Position numbers and translations under genes: made by a program | Assembly: GCA_900769945.1 (NCBI GenBank) | Contig: CAAGIO010000019.1 | Location: 37,739 to 101,738, forward strand | Source: Bacteroidales bacterium | Lineage (GTDB): Bacteria; Bacteroidota; Bacteroidia; Bacteroidales; F082 | DNA length: 64,000 nt | Direction: 5' to 3' | Notes under the pieces: model-generated | Database searches by the model: none | What the model saw: the letters and a program-made list of their open reading frames with translations, nothing else | Told to the model about the DNA's origin: nothing | Shown: positions 15,955 through 25,600 of the stretch, in pieces | How the letters are laid out: every line of letters begins with the position of its first letter | How positions within the stretch are numbered: position 1 is the stretch's first letter

Positions 15955-17215
15955 TGAAAATTCTATCTTTGAACGCCTGAAAGGGAAGAAGGTTCTTGTC
16001 TTAGGCTTTGGCAGGGAAGGCCGCTCGTCTTTCTCTTTTATTAACAATAATATCCCTGTGGCAGAGTTGGCTGTCGCAGATAGAAATGCCGCGGCCCTCA
16101 CTGATGTTCCCGTCACCTCGTTCTCTGGCGAACACTATTTAGATGCCTTGAATGATTACGATGTGGTTATTAAGACTCCCGGTATCTCATTGAAAGACAT
16201 TGATGTTGATATTAGTAAGATAACGTCGCAAACAGATTTGTTCCTTGAAGCGTTTCATTCTCAGATAATTGGCGTCACTGGCACAAAAGGGAAAAGCACT
16301 ACATCTTCCCTGATACATCATCTTCTTCAGTCGTCGGGAAGGAAGTCTTTTCTCGTTGGAAATATCGGTGTTCCGGTTTTTGAGATAATGGACAAGGTGA
16401 CAAGCGATTCTATCATCGTATTTGAACTCTCGGCGCATCAGCTTCAGTTTATCCACCGTAGCCCTCATGTCGGTATCTTGTTGAATATCTTTGAGGAGCA
16501 TCTTGACCATTTCGGGACCTTCGAGGCGTATTCAGAAGCGAAGAAGAATATTATTGCAAAGATGACTGCTGACGATTGGGCTGTTACAAGCGGCGAGCTC
16601 ATTGGCAGCGTGTCCCATATTCCTCATATTGTGAATTATGAGTCGTATCCTCTTGATGAAGACTTCGGTGAGATGCCATTGAAGGGAGAGCATAATAGGA
16701 ATAACGTCAGGGCGGCCTTGTGTGCCTGCCATTCGTTCGGTGTCCCCGTCGTTGAACTTCTGCCCTCGCTGAAAACGTTTAAGCCGTTGGAACACAGGCA
16801 GGAACCCGTCGGTACTTTCCACGGAGTATCGTTCTATAATGATAGCATCTCCACTATCCCGCAGGCTACTATTGCCGCCAACGAGACGATAAAAGATGTC
16901 ACATTCCTCCTTCTCGGTGGCTATGACCGTAATATTGATTATTCTCCTTTAGTCGAGTATTTGTTGAAAAAGAAGGTGCCGCATCTTTTGTTCACAGGAA
17001 AGGCTGGGCAGCGTATCATGATGATGCTCAAGGAGAAACATTATGATGGCGATGTCGATGTCTTTGAAAACCTTGATGAGGCCTTCGACATTATCAGGAG
17101 GAAAGCGTCGGTCGGAGACGTGTGCCTTCTTTCTCCGGCGGCAGCGAGCTATGATAGATATAGGAACTTTGAAGAAAGAGGCTCCGTGTTCAAGTCGTTA
17201 GCCCGCGCCTTCTGA
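15947..17215 (+). CDS. murD: MurD-family ligase, likely the MurD2 (L-glutamate-adding) type
   Basis: A 422-residue Mur ligase that adds glutamate to UDP-MurNAc-L-Ala with ATP. The N-terminal UDP-binding domain has VLVLGFGREGRSS. The P-loop is GVTGTKGKSTT (about 109-119), followed by ELSAHQL (160-166) and NIFEEHLDHFG (180-190). The C-terminal domain has LLLGGYDRN and LLSPAAASYD. Canonical MurD reads ELSSxQL and DSKATN, the latter holding residues that bind D-Glu; this protein reads ELSAHQL and DSISTI (299-304), which agrees with a ligase that takes L-Glu. The overlap with the epimerase gene supports the MurD2/MurL route. General MurD membership is certain; glutamate handedness is inference. 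Confidence 0.88.
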   Translation: MVSENSIFERLKGKKVLVLGFGREGRSSFSFINNNIPVAELAVADRNAAALTDVPVTSFSGEHYLDALNDYDVVIKTPGISLKDIDVDISKITSQTDLFLEAFHSQIIGVTGTKGKSTTSSLIHHLLQSSGRKSFLVGNIGVPVFEIMDKVTSDSIIVFELSAHQLQFIHRSPHVGILLNIFEEHLDHFGTFEAYSEAKKNIIAKMTADDWAVTSGELIGSVSHIPHIVNYESYPLDEDFGEMPLKGEHNRNNVRAALCACHSFGVPVVELLPSLKTFKPLEHRQEPVGTFHGVSFYNDSISTIPQATIAANETIKDVTFLLLGGYDRNIDYSPLVEYLLKKKVPHLLFTGKAGQRIMMMLKEKHYDGDVDVFENLDEAFDIIRRKASVGDVCLLSPAAASYDRYRNFEERGSVFKSLARAF

Positions 17216-17236
17216 CAAGAGCCTCCCACAATTCTC

Positions 17237-17983
17237 TTATTCAACGACATCGTGAAATGGTAATGTCGCCTTTCTTGGCTTCAAGGCAGTCTTTTCTGCA
17301 TTGTCAAAGTAGAAAAGGCATAAGTCACCCCACTGGTTGTAGTCGTAAATCTTCCCACAGACAACGTTCTGGCTGATATTGTTGTGATACATATACACCA
17401 TGGTCGAGTCGTTAGCATGGAAAATAGAGTCAAAAGAGAAATAGTCGCTAAGGTATTTGTTTACAAGGGCTTCGTAGTTGCTCCTGATATAGACGTCGGA
17501 CTGAATGTAGGTGTTGTCCTTTAAGAAGAAGTCCATCTGCCAGCAGGCTTTTGAGTAGCCGGGGTCATGTGCGCCATAGATGAAGATGCTGTCCCCGAAG
17601 TTGTAGTCGGGATTGCCGAATAACGACTTGATATGCATGCCTGTACAACCGAAATCGAATGTCGGCTCCTCAAAAAGAATGACTTCCACGTTAATCTCAT
17701 GCTTCTGGTACCCGTTGTTGAATGATATTGTCGCGTTACCAATACTTTTGGCCTCTATCTCGCCATTGCTGTGGCATGCCACAATATATTCGTTACTCGA
17801 TTTATATGTCACGTCATAGTCTGACTCGACGTTGAGTTTCTTCTTGTTGCCGAAAACCATCACGATGCTGTCTTCTCCATTGTAAGTCAAATCGGTTGTA
17901 AGAATGTTATCCTTATTTTTCTTATTACAAGCAGAAAATGAGAATAAAAGAGCTGTTAATGCGATTAGGATTGTATTTCTCAT
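17237..17983 (-). CDS. Lipoprotein of unknown function with Ig-like (BIG2-type) region
   Basis: A 248-residue protein. The N-terminus is a lipoprotein signal with the lipobox FSAC (Cys19), so it should be anchored in a membrane, most likely the outer one. Residues of about 45-110 alternate strands and contain YDVTYKSSNEYIVACHSNGE followed by GNATISFNNGY, a pattern like bacterial Ig-like BIG2 domains. The rest is aromatic-rich and unassigned. It converges on the murD gene with a 21-nt gap and is divergent from gcvP. No function can be given. Confidence 0.72.
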   Translation of the reverse strand: MRNTILIALTALLFSFSACNKKNKDNILTTDLTYNGEDSIVMVFGNKKKLNVESDYDVTYKSSNEYIVACHSNGEIEAKSIGNATISFNNGYQKHEINVEVILFEEPTFDFGCTGMHIKSLFGNPDYNFGDSIFIYGAHDPGYSKACWQMDFFLKDNTYIQSDVYIRSNYEALVNKYLSDYFSFDSIFHANDSTMVYMYHNNISQNVVCGKIYDYNQWGDLCLFYFDNAEKTALKPRKATLPFHDVVE

Positions 17984-18002
17984 AAATTTACATTTATGGT
18001 TG

Positions 18003-18010
18003 CAAAAATA
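18003..18010 (-). promoter_or_regulatory. Bacteroidota -7 box for the lipoprotein gene
   Basis: TATTTTTG on the minus strand, 19 nt before the ATG at 17983. Confidence 0.55.
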
Positions 18011-18018
18011 TAAAAAAA

Positions 18019-18051
18019 GTTGTTTAGTTTTGAGAAAAAAATATAAATTTG
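18019..18051 (+). promoter_or_regulatory. Promoter of gcvP
   Basis: GTTG (18019-18022) and TAAATTTG (18044-18051) are spaced 21 bp apart and fit the -33/-7 pair. The ATG at 18089 lies 37 nt downstream. Confidence 0.6.
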
Positions 18052-18088
18052 CAAATCTTGAAATAAATACTAATTAATACATATCTAT

Positions 18089-20956
18089 ATGATTAACAAT
18101 AACTTCATTAAGCGTCATAATGGACCTACAGAAGCAGATGAAAAGAAAATGCTTGAGGTTATAGGCGTTAATTCTACAGAACAGCTTGTAGATGAGATCA
18201 TTTCTCCTGATATTCGTCTTGACCATGAACTCAATATTGGTCGTGGATTGAATGAATATGAATGCATTAGCCACCTTAAGGAGCTTGGGGCAAAGAATAA
18301 GCAGTACAAGTCGTTTATCGGAATGGGATATTATAATGTCATTACACCGGGTGTTATCACTCGTAATATTCTTGAGAATCCGGGTTGGTACACGGCATAT
18401 ACTCCATATCAGGCAGAGATTTCACAGGGACGTCTTGAGGCTTTGTTTAATTTCCAAACTGTCATTAGCGATTTGACATCTATGCCTCTTGCGAACGCGT
18501 CGTTGCTTGATGAGGCCACTGCGGCTGCAGAGACAATGATAATGTTCTACCATGAACGCACCCGTGCGCAGGTCAAGGCTGGCGTGAACAAGATTTTCGT
18601 TGCTGACGACATGTTCCCTCAGACTATAGAGGTTATCAAGACAAGGGCTCACTTCCTCGGAATAGAAGTTGTTGTTGATGACATAAAGAACTTCACGGCA
18701 GGTGAGGAGTATTTCGGCGTCTTGGTCCAGAATCCTAACCAATATGGTCGCATTATCGACTATCGTGAGGATGTTAAGGTGTGGAAAGAGAAGGGCATGC
18801 AGGTGGGTGTCGCCTCTGACCTGATGAGCCTCGCCTTGATAGCTCCTGCCGGCGAATGGGGTGCTGACGTGGTGTTCGGCTCGAACCAGCGCTTCGGTCT
18901 CCCAATGGGCTTCGGCGGTCCTCACGCAGGATTCTTCGCAACGACAGAAGCCTACAAACGCAGCATGCCGGGCCGTATCATCGGTCTCTCAAAAGATGCC
19001 CTCGGCAACCCAGCATACCGCCTCGCTCTGCAGACACGCGAACAGCATATCAAACGCGAGAAAGCTACCTCGAATATCTGCACCGCACAAGCTCTCCTCG
19101 CTATCATGTCGGGATTCTATGCCGTGTATCATGGACAAGAAGGCATAAGGGAAATAGCAAGACATATCAATATCCTGACTTGCGTGCTTGATAAAGAGAT
19201 GCGTAAGATTGGTGTTAAACAGCTTAACGATTATTATTTCGATACTCTGTACTTCGAGCTTCCTGAAAATGCTTGCACCTGCGCTCTCAATGAGAAGGCT
19301 CTCGAACATAAGATGAACTTCCGTATCATCGACAAACAACACTTCGGAATAAGCTTGGACGAGACAACAACTCTTGAAGATGTTAACGAGATTGTAGGCC
19401 TCACCGCCGAATTGCTCGGTGTCGCTCACGAAGATTATGTCTGCTGCCCAAAATGCTGCCAAGAACTCAACGGTATCCAAGAAGGCATGCGTCGTACCTC
19501 AGCCTATCTCACAGCCCCTGTGTTCTCAAAATATCGCAGCGAGACAGACATGATGCGCTATATGAAAAAACTTGAGGACCGTGACCTCGGACTTAACCGC
19601 TCAATGATTCCTCTCGGCTCTTGCACCATGAAACTTAACCCAGCAACGGCAATGTTCGCCCTCAGCTGGCCTGAATTTGGCAATATACACCCATACGTTC
19701 CTGAAAACCAAGTAGAAGGCTACCTAGAAATGATTAATGAACTTGAGAAAGACTTGTGCGAGATAACAGGCTTCAAGGGAATGTCATTCATGCCTAACTC
19801 AGGTGCAAGTGGTGAGTACGCCGGATTGCTTACTATACGCCGTTATCAGGAGTCGTTAGGTCAAGGCCATCGTAATATCTGCCTCATCCCGGCTTCTGCT
19901 CACGGTACAAACCCTGCATCAGCAGCAATGGCCGGACTACAAGTGGTTGTCGTGAAATGCGATGAGAACGGTAACATCGACCTCGCAGACGCAAAGGCTA
20001 AAGCAGCACAATATAAGGATAACCTCGCCGCATTTATGGTCACTTATCCTTCTACACACGGTATCTATGAGGACGGCATCCGCACCCTCGTGGCAGCAGT
20101 CCATGAGAATGGCGGCCAAGTGTATATGGACGGCGCTAATATGAACGCTCAGGTCGGTCTCACCTGCCCAGGCTTCATCGGCGCTGATGTGTGCCACCTT
20201 AACCTCCACAAGACTTTCGCTATCCCTCACGGCGGCGGCGGTCCAGGCGTTGGCCCAATAGGTGTGGCAGCTCACCTCGTTCCTTTCCTCCCAAGCCACG
20301 TCTGCTTCCATACAGGCGGCTCAGAACAAAAAGGCGCAGTGTCAGCAGCTCCTTTCGGTAGCGCACAAATCCTCACTATCACCTACTGCTATATCAAGAT
20401 GTTGGGCGGTGAAGGCCTTAAGAAAGCTACAATGGGTGCTATACTTAACGCTAACTACCTGAAAGACAGATTGAAAGACTACTACCCAATACTCTATACA
20501 GGCAATAACGGCCACGTGGCACACGAAATGATTCTCGACATCAATCAAATCAGACGCACAACGGGCATCGCCGCCATCGACATCGCAAAACGACTGATGG
20601 ACTATGGCTTCCACGCCCCAACAGTGGCATTCCCTGTTCATGAGACACTGATGGTCGAACCTACTGAAAGCGAACCTCTCGCCGAACTCGACCGCTTCGT
20701 TGACGCCATGATTAAAATTAGACAGGAAATAAAGGATATCGAAGATGGTAAAGCCGCCCAAAACGACAATATCATCACTCACGCTCCTTATACCGCCGAA
20801 ATGCTTATGGCTAACGACTGGAACTTCTCGTTCTCTCGCGAAGAAGCCGGATTCCCTCTCAAATCTGATGTCCAAGATAAGTATTTCCCTCACGTGACAA
20901 GAATCGATGACGCTTATGGCGATAGAAACCTTGTCTGCAGAATAGTTGAAGACTAA
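18089..20956 (+). CDS. gcvP: Glycine dehydrogenase (decarboxylating), single-chain P protein
   Basis: A 955-residue pyridoxal-phosphate enzyme, the P protein of the glycine cleavage system, which decarboxylates glycine and passes aminomethyl to the H-protein lipoyl arm. The start FIKRHNGPTEAD is the family N-terminus. Both halves are present in one chain: the N-terminal half contains YTPYQAEISQGRLEALFNFQ and the C-terminal half LGSCTMKLNPA. The cofactor lysine is Lys708 in NLHKTFAIPHGGGGPG. Full length fits the family. It is a single gene with its own promoter and terminator; gcvT and gcvH are not in the window. Confidence 0.97.
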   Translation: MINNNFIKRHNGPTEADEKKMLEVIGVNSTEQLVDEIISPDIRLDHELNIGRGLNEYECISHLKELGAKNKQYKSFIGMGYYNVITPGVITRNILENPGWYTAYTPYQAEISQGRLEALFNFQTVISDLTSMPLANASLLDEATAAAETMIMFYHERTRAQVKAGVNKIFVADDMFPQTIEVIKTRAHFLGIEVVVDDIKNFTAGEEYFGVLVQNPNQYGRIIDYREDVKVWKEKGMQVGVASDLMSLALIAPAGEWGADVVFGSNQRFGLPMGFGGPHAGFFATTEAYKRSMPGRIIGLSKDALGNPAYRLALQTREQHIKREKATSNICTAQALLAIMSGFYAVYHGQEGIREIARHINILTCVLDKEMRKIGVKQLNDYYFDTLYFELPENACTCALNEKALEHKMNFRIIDKQHFGISLDETTTLEDVNEIVGLTAELLGVAHEDYVCCPKCCQELNGIQEGMRRTSAYLTAPVFSKYRSETDMMRYMKKLEDRDLGLNRSMIPLGSCTMKLNPATAMFALSWPEFGNIHPYVPENQVEGYLEMINELEKDLCEITGFKGMSFMPNSGASGEYAGLLTIRRYQESLGQGHRNICLIPASAHGTNPASAAMAGLQVVVVKCDENGNIDLADAKAKAAQYKDNLAAFMVTYPSTHGIYEDGIRTLVAAVHENGGQVYMDGANMNAQVGLTCPGFIGADVCHLNLHKTFAIPHGGGGPGVGPIGVAAHLVPFLPSHVCFHTGGSEQKGAVSAAPFGSAQILTITYCYIKMLGGEGLKKATMGAILNANYLKDRLKDYYPILYTGNNGHVAHEMILDINQIRRTTGIAAIDIAKRLMDYGFHAPTVAFPVHETLMVEPTESEPLAELDRFVDAMIKIRQEIKDIEDGKAAQNDNIITHAPYTAEMLMANDWNFSFSREEAGFPLKSDVQDKYFPHVTRIDDAYGDRNLVCRIVED

Positions 20957-20978
20957 GATATACTGCACATAAGTTTTT

Positions 20979-21011
20979 GGGGTCTCTTCTTTTGAAGAGA
21001 CCTCTTTTTTT
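20979..21011 (+). terminator. Rho-independent terminator of gcvP
   Basis: GGGGTCTCTTC (20979-20989) pairs with GAAGAGACCTC (20994-21004) around a TTTT loop, with one G-U pair, followed by seven T. Confidence 0.9.
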
Positions 21012-21038
21012 ACCACCGCCAATTATCTAATCAAAAAT

Positions 21039-21068
21039 AATATGGGAGACATTTTCTGCTCCCATATT
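21039..21068 (-). terminator. Terminator of the 21631-21113 gene
   Basis: AATATGGGAG (21039-21048) and CTCCCATATT (21059-21068) are perfect 10-bp arms. On the minus strand the hairpin is followed by a T-rich stretch (ATTTTTGATT), so it fits the end of the leftward gene. Confidence 0.65.
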
Positions 21069-21112
21069 TCACAATTATTTCCTAATAATTCTTATGCTTT
21101 ATCTTAAGCATC

Positions 21113-21631
21113 TTATTTTTTGAGTAATAAATATGTGAGATAAATGATAATCAACGTTAACCCGAAAAGCAGGAACCTCGGGAAAATAAGCGACATCACT
21201 AATAACACTAAGAGGAAATTGAGTATTATCACCACAATCTTCTTGGTCGGCGGTAGCGTCATCCACAAATATAGAAGCTTCATCTTCGTCTTTTTCCACC
21301 AGCTCATTGAATGGCTGCTCCCGCTATATGCACGACCGTCGTTAACCGTTTCGGCATTGATAACCTCCATCTCTTTCACCTTAACCTTTATGGTCTTCGA
21401 CGCCTCCTTCCCGTTATATAACGCTATGATTGTCAACTTCGTCTTGCCTTTTGAACGGTTTAACCTGAATCGTTTGATTCCCGATGCCTCAACGTCTATG
21501 GTGTTCGTCTTAAACCCGTTGTCAATAATAAGTCTAACACTATCAGCGGGATTACAACTCCATTGAATACTAATGACATCACCCTCTGTTACCGTGTCGG
21601 TGTCTGTTGTAAATGTGATTTGTGGCTTCAT
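21113..21631 (-). CDS. Small membrane-anchored protein with Ig-like N-terminal domain
   Basis: A 172-residue protein not assigned to a named family. Residues 1-85 form a beta-rich domain (ITFTTDTDTVTEGDVISIQW, then GIKRFRL and KTKLTIIALYNGKEAS) like a single Ig-like fold. A linker follows, then two hydrophobic segments at the C-terminus (VVIILNFLLVLLVMSLIF and LLFGLTLIIIYLTYLLL) ending in KK. There is no N-terminal signal, so the Ig-like domain probably stays in the cytoplasm. The longer frame to 21775 is rejected because the -7 box TAATTTTG (21651-21644) lies upstream of the ATG at 21631. Confidence 0.7.
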   Translation of the reverse strand: MKPQITFTTDTDTVTEGDVISIQWSCNPADSVRLIIDNGFKTNTIDVEASGIKRFRLNRSKGKTKLTIIALYNGKEASKTIKVKVKEMEVINAETVNDGRAYSGSSHSMSWWKKTKMKLLYLWMTLPPTKKIVVIILNFLLVLLVMSLIFPRFLLFGLTLIIIYLTYLLLKK

Positions 21632-21643
21632 TATCTTTTTTTG

Positions 21644-21651
21644 CAAAATTA
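21644..21651 (-). promoter_or_regulatory. Bacteroidota -7 box for the 21631 gene
   Basis: TAATTTTG on the minus strand, 12 nt before the ATG at 21631; decides the start. Confidence 0.6.
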
Positions 21652-21754
21652 CTGTTACTACATGAATTTTTCCACGCTTTTCAAGAATTATGCCATTTTG
21701 CTCAATGAAATCTTTTTTTTTATAAAGAAGCACTCGCGTATAGATAAAATAGGC

Positions 21755-21762
21755 TATCTTTA
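21755..21762 (+). promoter_or_regulatory. Possible -7 box for the EFR1 gene at 21777
   Basis: TATCTTTA is one base off TAnnTTTG and lies 14 nt before the ATG at 21777. Confidence 0.4.
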
Positions 21763-21776
21763 CAAAAATTTTCAAG

Positions 21777-22604
21777 ATGATACCTTCTGCTGTTTATAAG
21801 ATATTTTTTAGTGCCACGGGAACCACTGAACGCGTCGTTGATGCTGTTGCTGATGGCATTGCCTCTGTCATCGATACGGCTCATGTCAGGAAATACGATT
21901 TCACACTTCCTAAGGCTCGTCTCTCTTTCCCAATACTACGCCCCGATGAGCTTGTGATTTTCGGAGTGCCTACATACGCAGGGCGCGTGCCTAACGTCTT
22001 GCTGAAATATCTTGATACGATAAATGGAAATGGTGCCTTCGCCGTCCCTGTAGTGACTTTTGGAAACCGCGCCTTTGACAACTCTCTCATTGAACTGAGA
22101 AACATCCTTGAAAATAAAGGGTTTAGGACTATCGCTGCCGCCGCGTTCTCTTGTGAACACTCCTTCTCTCTCTCGCTCGGCGCCGGTCGTCCCGATGCTG
22201 ATGATTTCGCTTTCGCAGCGAAATTCTCTTCTCTGCTACTTGAAAAAATGAAGAATATCGACATCGAATCCTATTCACATTCACCAATCAGTGTTGACGG
22301 TGATGCTTGCGCCGGTTATTTCCAGCCAACTACTGATGAAGGAAAAGCTATTGATATTCGTAAAGTTAAGCCTAAGACTTCGGATAAATGCGACAATTGT
22401 GCTCTCTGTGCCAATCTGTGTCCTATGGGTTCTATCTCGCCTGACAACTGCAGCTCTATTACTGGAATATGTATCAAATGTGGGGCGTGCATAAAGAAAT
22501 GCCCTAAAGGTGCGAAGTATTTTGATGATGAGGATTTCCTGTTCCATAAGTGCCAGATAGAACGCGACTATCAGCGGAGGGCGCAGAATAAACTCTTTGT
22601 GTGA
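21777..22604 (+). CDS. EFR1-type flavodoxin-ferredoxin fusion
   Basis: A 275-residue cytoplasmic electron-transfer protein. The N-terminal half is flavodoxin-like: KIFFSATGTTERVV forms the FMN phosphate loop and VIFGVPTYAGRVP the second loop. The C-terminal part has two [4Fe-4S] sites, CDNCALCANLCPMGS and CIKCGACIKKCPKGA (each CxxCxxCxxxCP). Proteins of this type are common in anaerobes and probably shuttle electrons between flavin and ferredoxin partners; the partner is unknown. A second member lies at 38280-39191. Confidence 0.88.
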   Translation: MIPSAVYKIFFSATGTTERVVDAVADGIASVIDTAHVRKYDFTLPKARLSFPILRPDELVIFGVPTYAGRVPNVLLKYLDTINGNGAFAVPVVTFGNRAFDNSLIELRNILENKGFRTIAAAAFSCEHSFSLSLGAGRPDADDFAFAAKFSSLLLEKMKNIDIESYSHSPISVDGDACAGYFQPTTDEGKAIDIRKVKPKTSDKCDNCALCANLCPMGSISPDNCSSITGICIKCGACIKKCPKGAKYFDDEDFLFHKCQIERDYQRRAQNKLFV

Positions 22605-22636
22605 TAACATCATTTTTATGAAGGATGAATAAATGA

Positions 22637-22673
22637 AAAAGGCAGGTGCCTCGAATTGAAACACCTGCCTTTT
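22637..22673. terminator. Bidirectional terminator between converging genes
   Basis: AAAAGGCAGGTG (22637-22648) and CACCTGCCTTTT (22662-22673) are perfect 12-bp arms, with A-run and T-run at the outer ends. It sits between the ends of the EFR1 gene (22604) and the large T9SS gene (22694). Confidence 0.88.
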
Positions 22674-22693
22674 GATTGTTGTACCGTAAGTGA

Positions 22694-25600
22694 CTATCTC
22701 TCAACGATGACCTTCACGTTCTTTACAAAACTGTTGTTGTATGTTCTGACGATGTATGCGCCATTTCTTAAGTCGTGATTGATGATGTTGTCACCGGTTG
22801 AAATAGTCTGTCTGATTACAGGCTGACCAGCGATGTTATATACCGCCATCTCAAGACTGCCGTTTGTGTTGTTCTTGACAATGAATGAGTTGCGAACGCT
22901 TATTATTACTAAGTCTGACTCGCTTTCTTCATCGATGCTTAAGGTCTCTTTTACTTCACCTGATAACGACACCATGGTTTCTACTCCTGAGGCAGCAATA
23001 GCCACTTCACTTTCGTATGTGTTAACATCAAGGGCGTTAAGTCTTACATAGATTGTAGTAGGTTCGATAGTGCCGTTTTCAAATGGCAACTCAATGCTTG
23101 TCGAGAATGTTGTCTCGTCTAATGACATCTCGAAATCGTTCTGAGTGTTGATGTTGAGTGTTATCATGCCGCTGTCGGAGCCGTCTTCGCCAACGAGGTT
23201 TCCGGCTGTGAGAACGAATTGCTGTACCTCTGAAGGTCCATCACCATAGAAATACTCGAAACCGTTGAGCGAGTTTGGTGTTACGGTGATGTACGGGTCA
23301 GTGCTGAGGCTTGCATAAAGCATGATGTCGTCAACTTCCCAAGCTGCTGCTCCATCTGTAGCGCTGCTTGTATATTTGAATGCGATATAGCAAATCATGC
23401 CGGAGAAAGCGTTAAGTGAGATCTCTCCTGACTCAACCCACTCATAGTTTCCTTCTGACATGTTGAATGTCAACGGCTGCCATGTTGCTGATGAAATGTC
23501 TTGACCATCGAAGTCGTTTGAGAAGAATAACTCAAGAGCCGGTCCCTCGAACTTGGTGGCGTTCATAAATGACAAGATGACATTCTGTCCAGCATATTCC
23601 GAAAGGTTGAACTCCGGCGAGATGCACCATTGCTCATTATCTACATCGTCACCATAACCATTTGCATTGGCATATTTGTTGCCTGCGTAAGTAGCAATTG
23701 TCCATGGCTTGTTGCCGTTTACTGTGACAAACGACCAGCCGTTCATCTCACCTTCCCAATCTTGACTGAATATCACGTCAACATCGGTGATGACATTGTA
23801 GTAAGCTGATGCCACGTTGCTGTCGGTATAACCGTCCTTTATTGCTATTGCCTTGATAGTCATCTCTGAATCGATATGTATTGCCTCGGTATAAACCTCT
23901 GATTCTGAAGAAGGCTCGCTGCCGTCAGTCGTATAGTAGATGGTGGCGTCTTCTGTCGCGCAAGCAATCTCAACGTCTATCTCGTTGTAATATGTTCCTG
24001 ATGCCATGCTGAATGTTGGGGTTGCGACTGTTGGTGTCACTGAGCCGCCTTGTACGAACAGGTCGAGGAAGAAGTTGTAGTCTGATGAAGCGATGTTTGT
24101 CGTTGAATATGCGCCGAACTTGTTTGAAGCGTTCATGGCGATACCTCTTGTGTCGTAGTCGGTGTTTCTGAAGACGAAGCCTGAGTAGTTAGGAATCATA
24201 GCGTTAGCCTCTGAAGTCTCGTATGCAACAGTCCATTGTGAGTATTGGTTGCCAGCGAAGTTGGTGCTGCTTCCTGCGTATCCGAGGGCATCGCCATTGG
24301 TGTTGGTGAGTGTGATAAGCCCGTCTTCAACAGTGACGTTCCAGAGATATGTGGCGGCATCGTCGGCTATTGCAGAAGGCAGTTTCTCAATGCCACCGTT
24401 GATTTCTGATGAGAATAACACGCCGTCTGGCTTGCCTGACACCACCGCCGGCATTGCATAATAACCGTTGCCTGTCGTCTCATCATAACGTGCCGCGAGT
24501 ATTACTTGTGAGCCATTGGCAAGCTCGTTGACGGAATAAATCTTATTCCAATCTTCGCCCTGCTCAACAACGTTTCCACTTAATGAAACAGTAATTTCAT
24601 CGAGTTGTGAGTCGATGCTGACGCTGCCGTCGTAGGTGTTTACAGCGAGGTCTGCTGCCATTCTGAAATACACTGTCTGTTCAATGCTTCCGGCAACAGG
24701 GGTGAGGGTTATTGTAGATTGTGCCACGAAAGCCTCTCCTGATGTGAGTGACATCTCGAATGATGTGCCGGCAAGTGTTATGACGACGTCTTCATTCAGG
24801 TTGATAGCTGAAATGTTGACGGATTGCTCTGATGATGGACCATTGCCCTCTGTATAGCTGAAGTTGAGGCTTGTAGGGGTGACGTTGATGTTAGGGGCAG
24901 AGGTGAAGCCGAGAAGGATGATGTCGTCAATCTCCCAGCTTGCCGCTTCTGTCTCTGTTGAGGTGTATTTGAAACCGATATGGCAGTTGTCTCCGCTATA
25001 TCCGTCCAAAGAAATGACACCCGACTCAACCCATTCGTAGTTACCTGCTGATAATGTGAATGATAATGGCTGCCATGTCGCTGTGGCAGGATTCTGCCCG
25101 TCATAATTGTTTGAAATCATGAGTTCAAGTGCCGGACCGGTGAATTTTGTAGCGTTCATGAATGTCAATGAGACGTTGCTGTAGCTGTCGATGTTGAAGG
25201 CAGGGGAGATGCACCATTGCTCGTTTACGCCGCCGTTATAACCGTTTGCGTTAGCGTATTTGTTGTTGTTGTATGACGCTATTGTCCATGCATTGCTGCC
25301 CTCTACTGATACGAACGTCCAACCGTTCATTTCTCCTTCCCAATCCTGACTGAAGATTGTAGTGGCTCCAAGGATGATGGTGTATTCCGCTGTGGCGATA
25401 TTGCTGTTAACGAATCCATCTTTTATTGCTAATGCCTTGATAGTCATGCTTTCTTCAACAACGATAGGCTCTGAATATACTGATGAGCTTGTTGTAGGCT
25501 CTGTTCCATCTGTAGTGAAGTAGATGGTGGCGTCAGGTGTTGCAGTGGCGATAGTAACTGTCTGTGCCTCAAAGTATGTGCCGGCTTCTGGTGTGAATGT

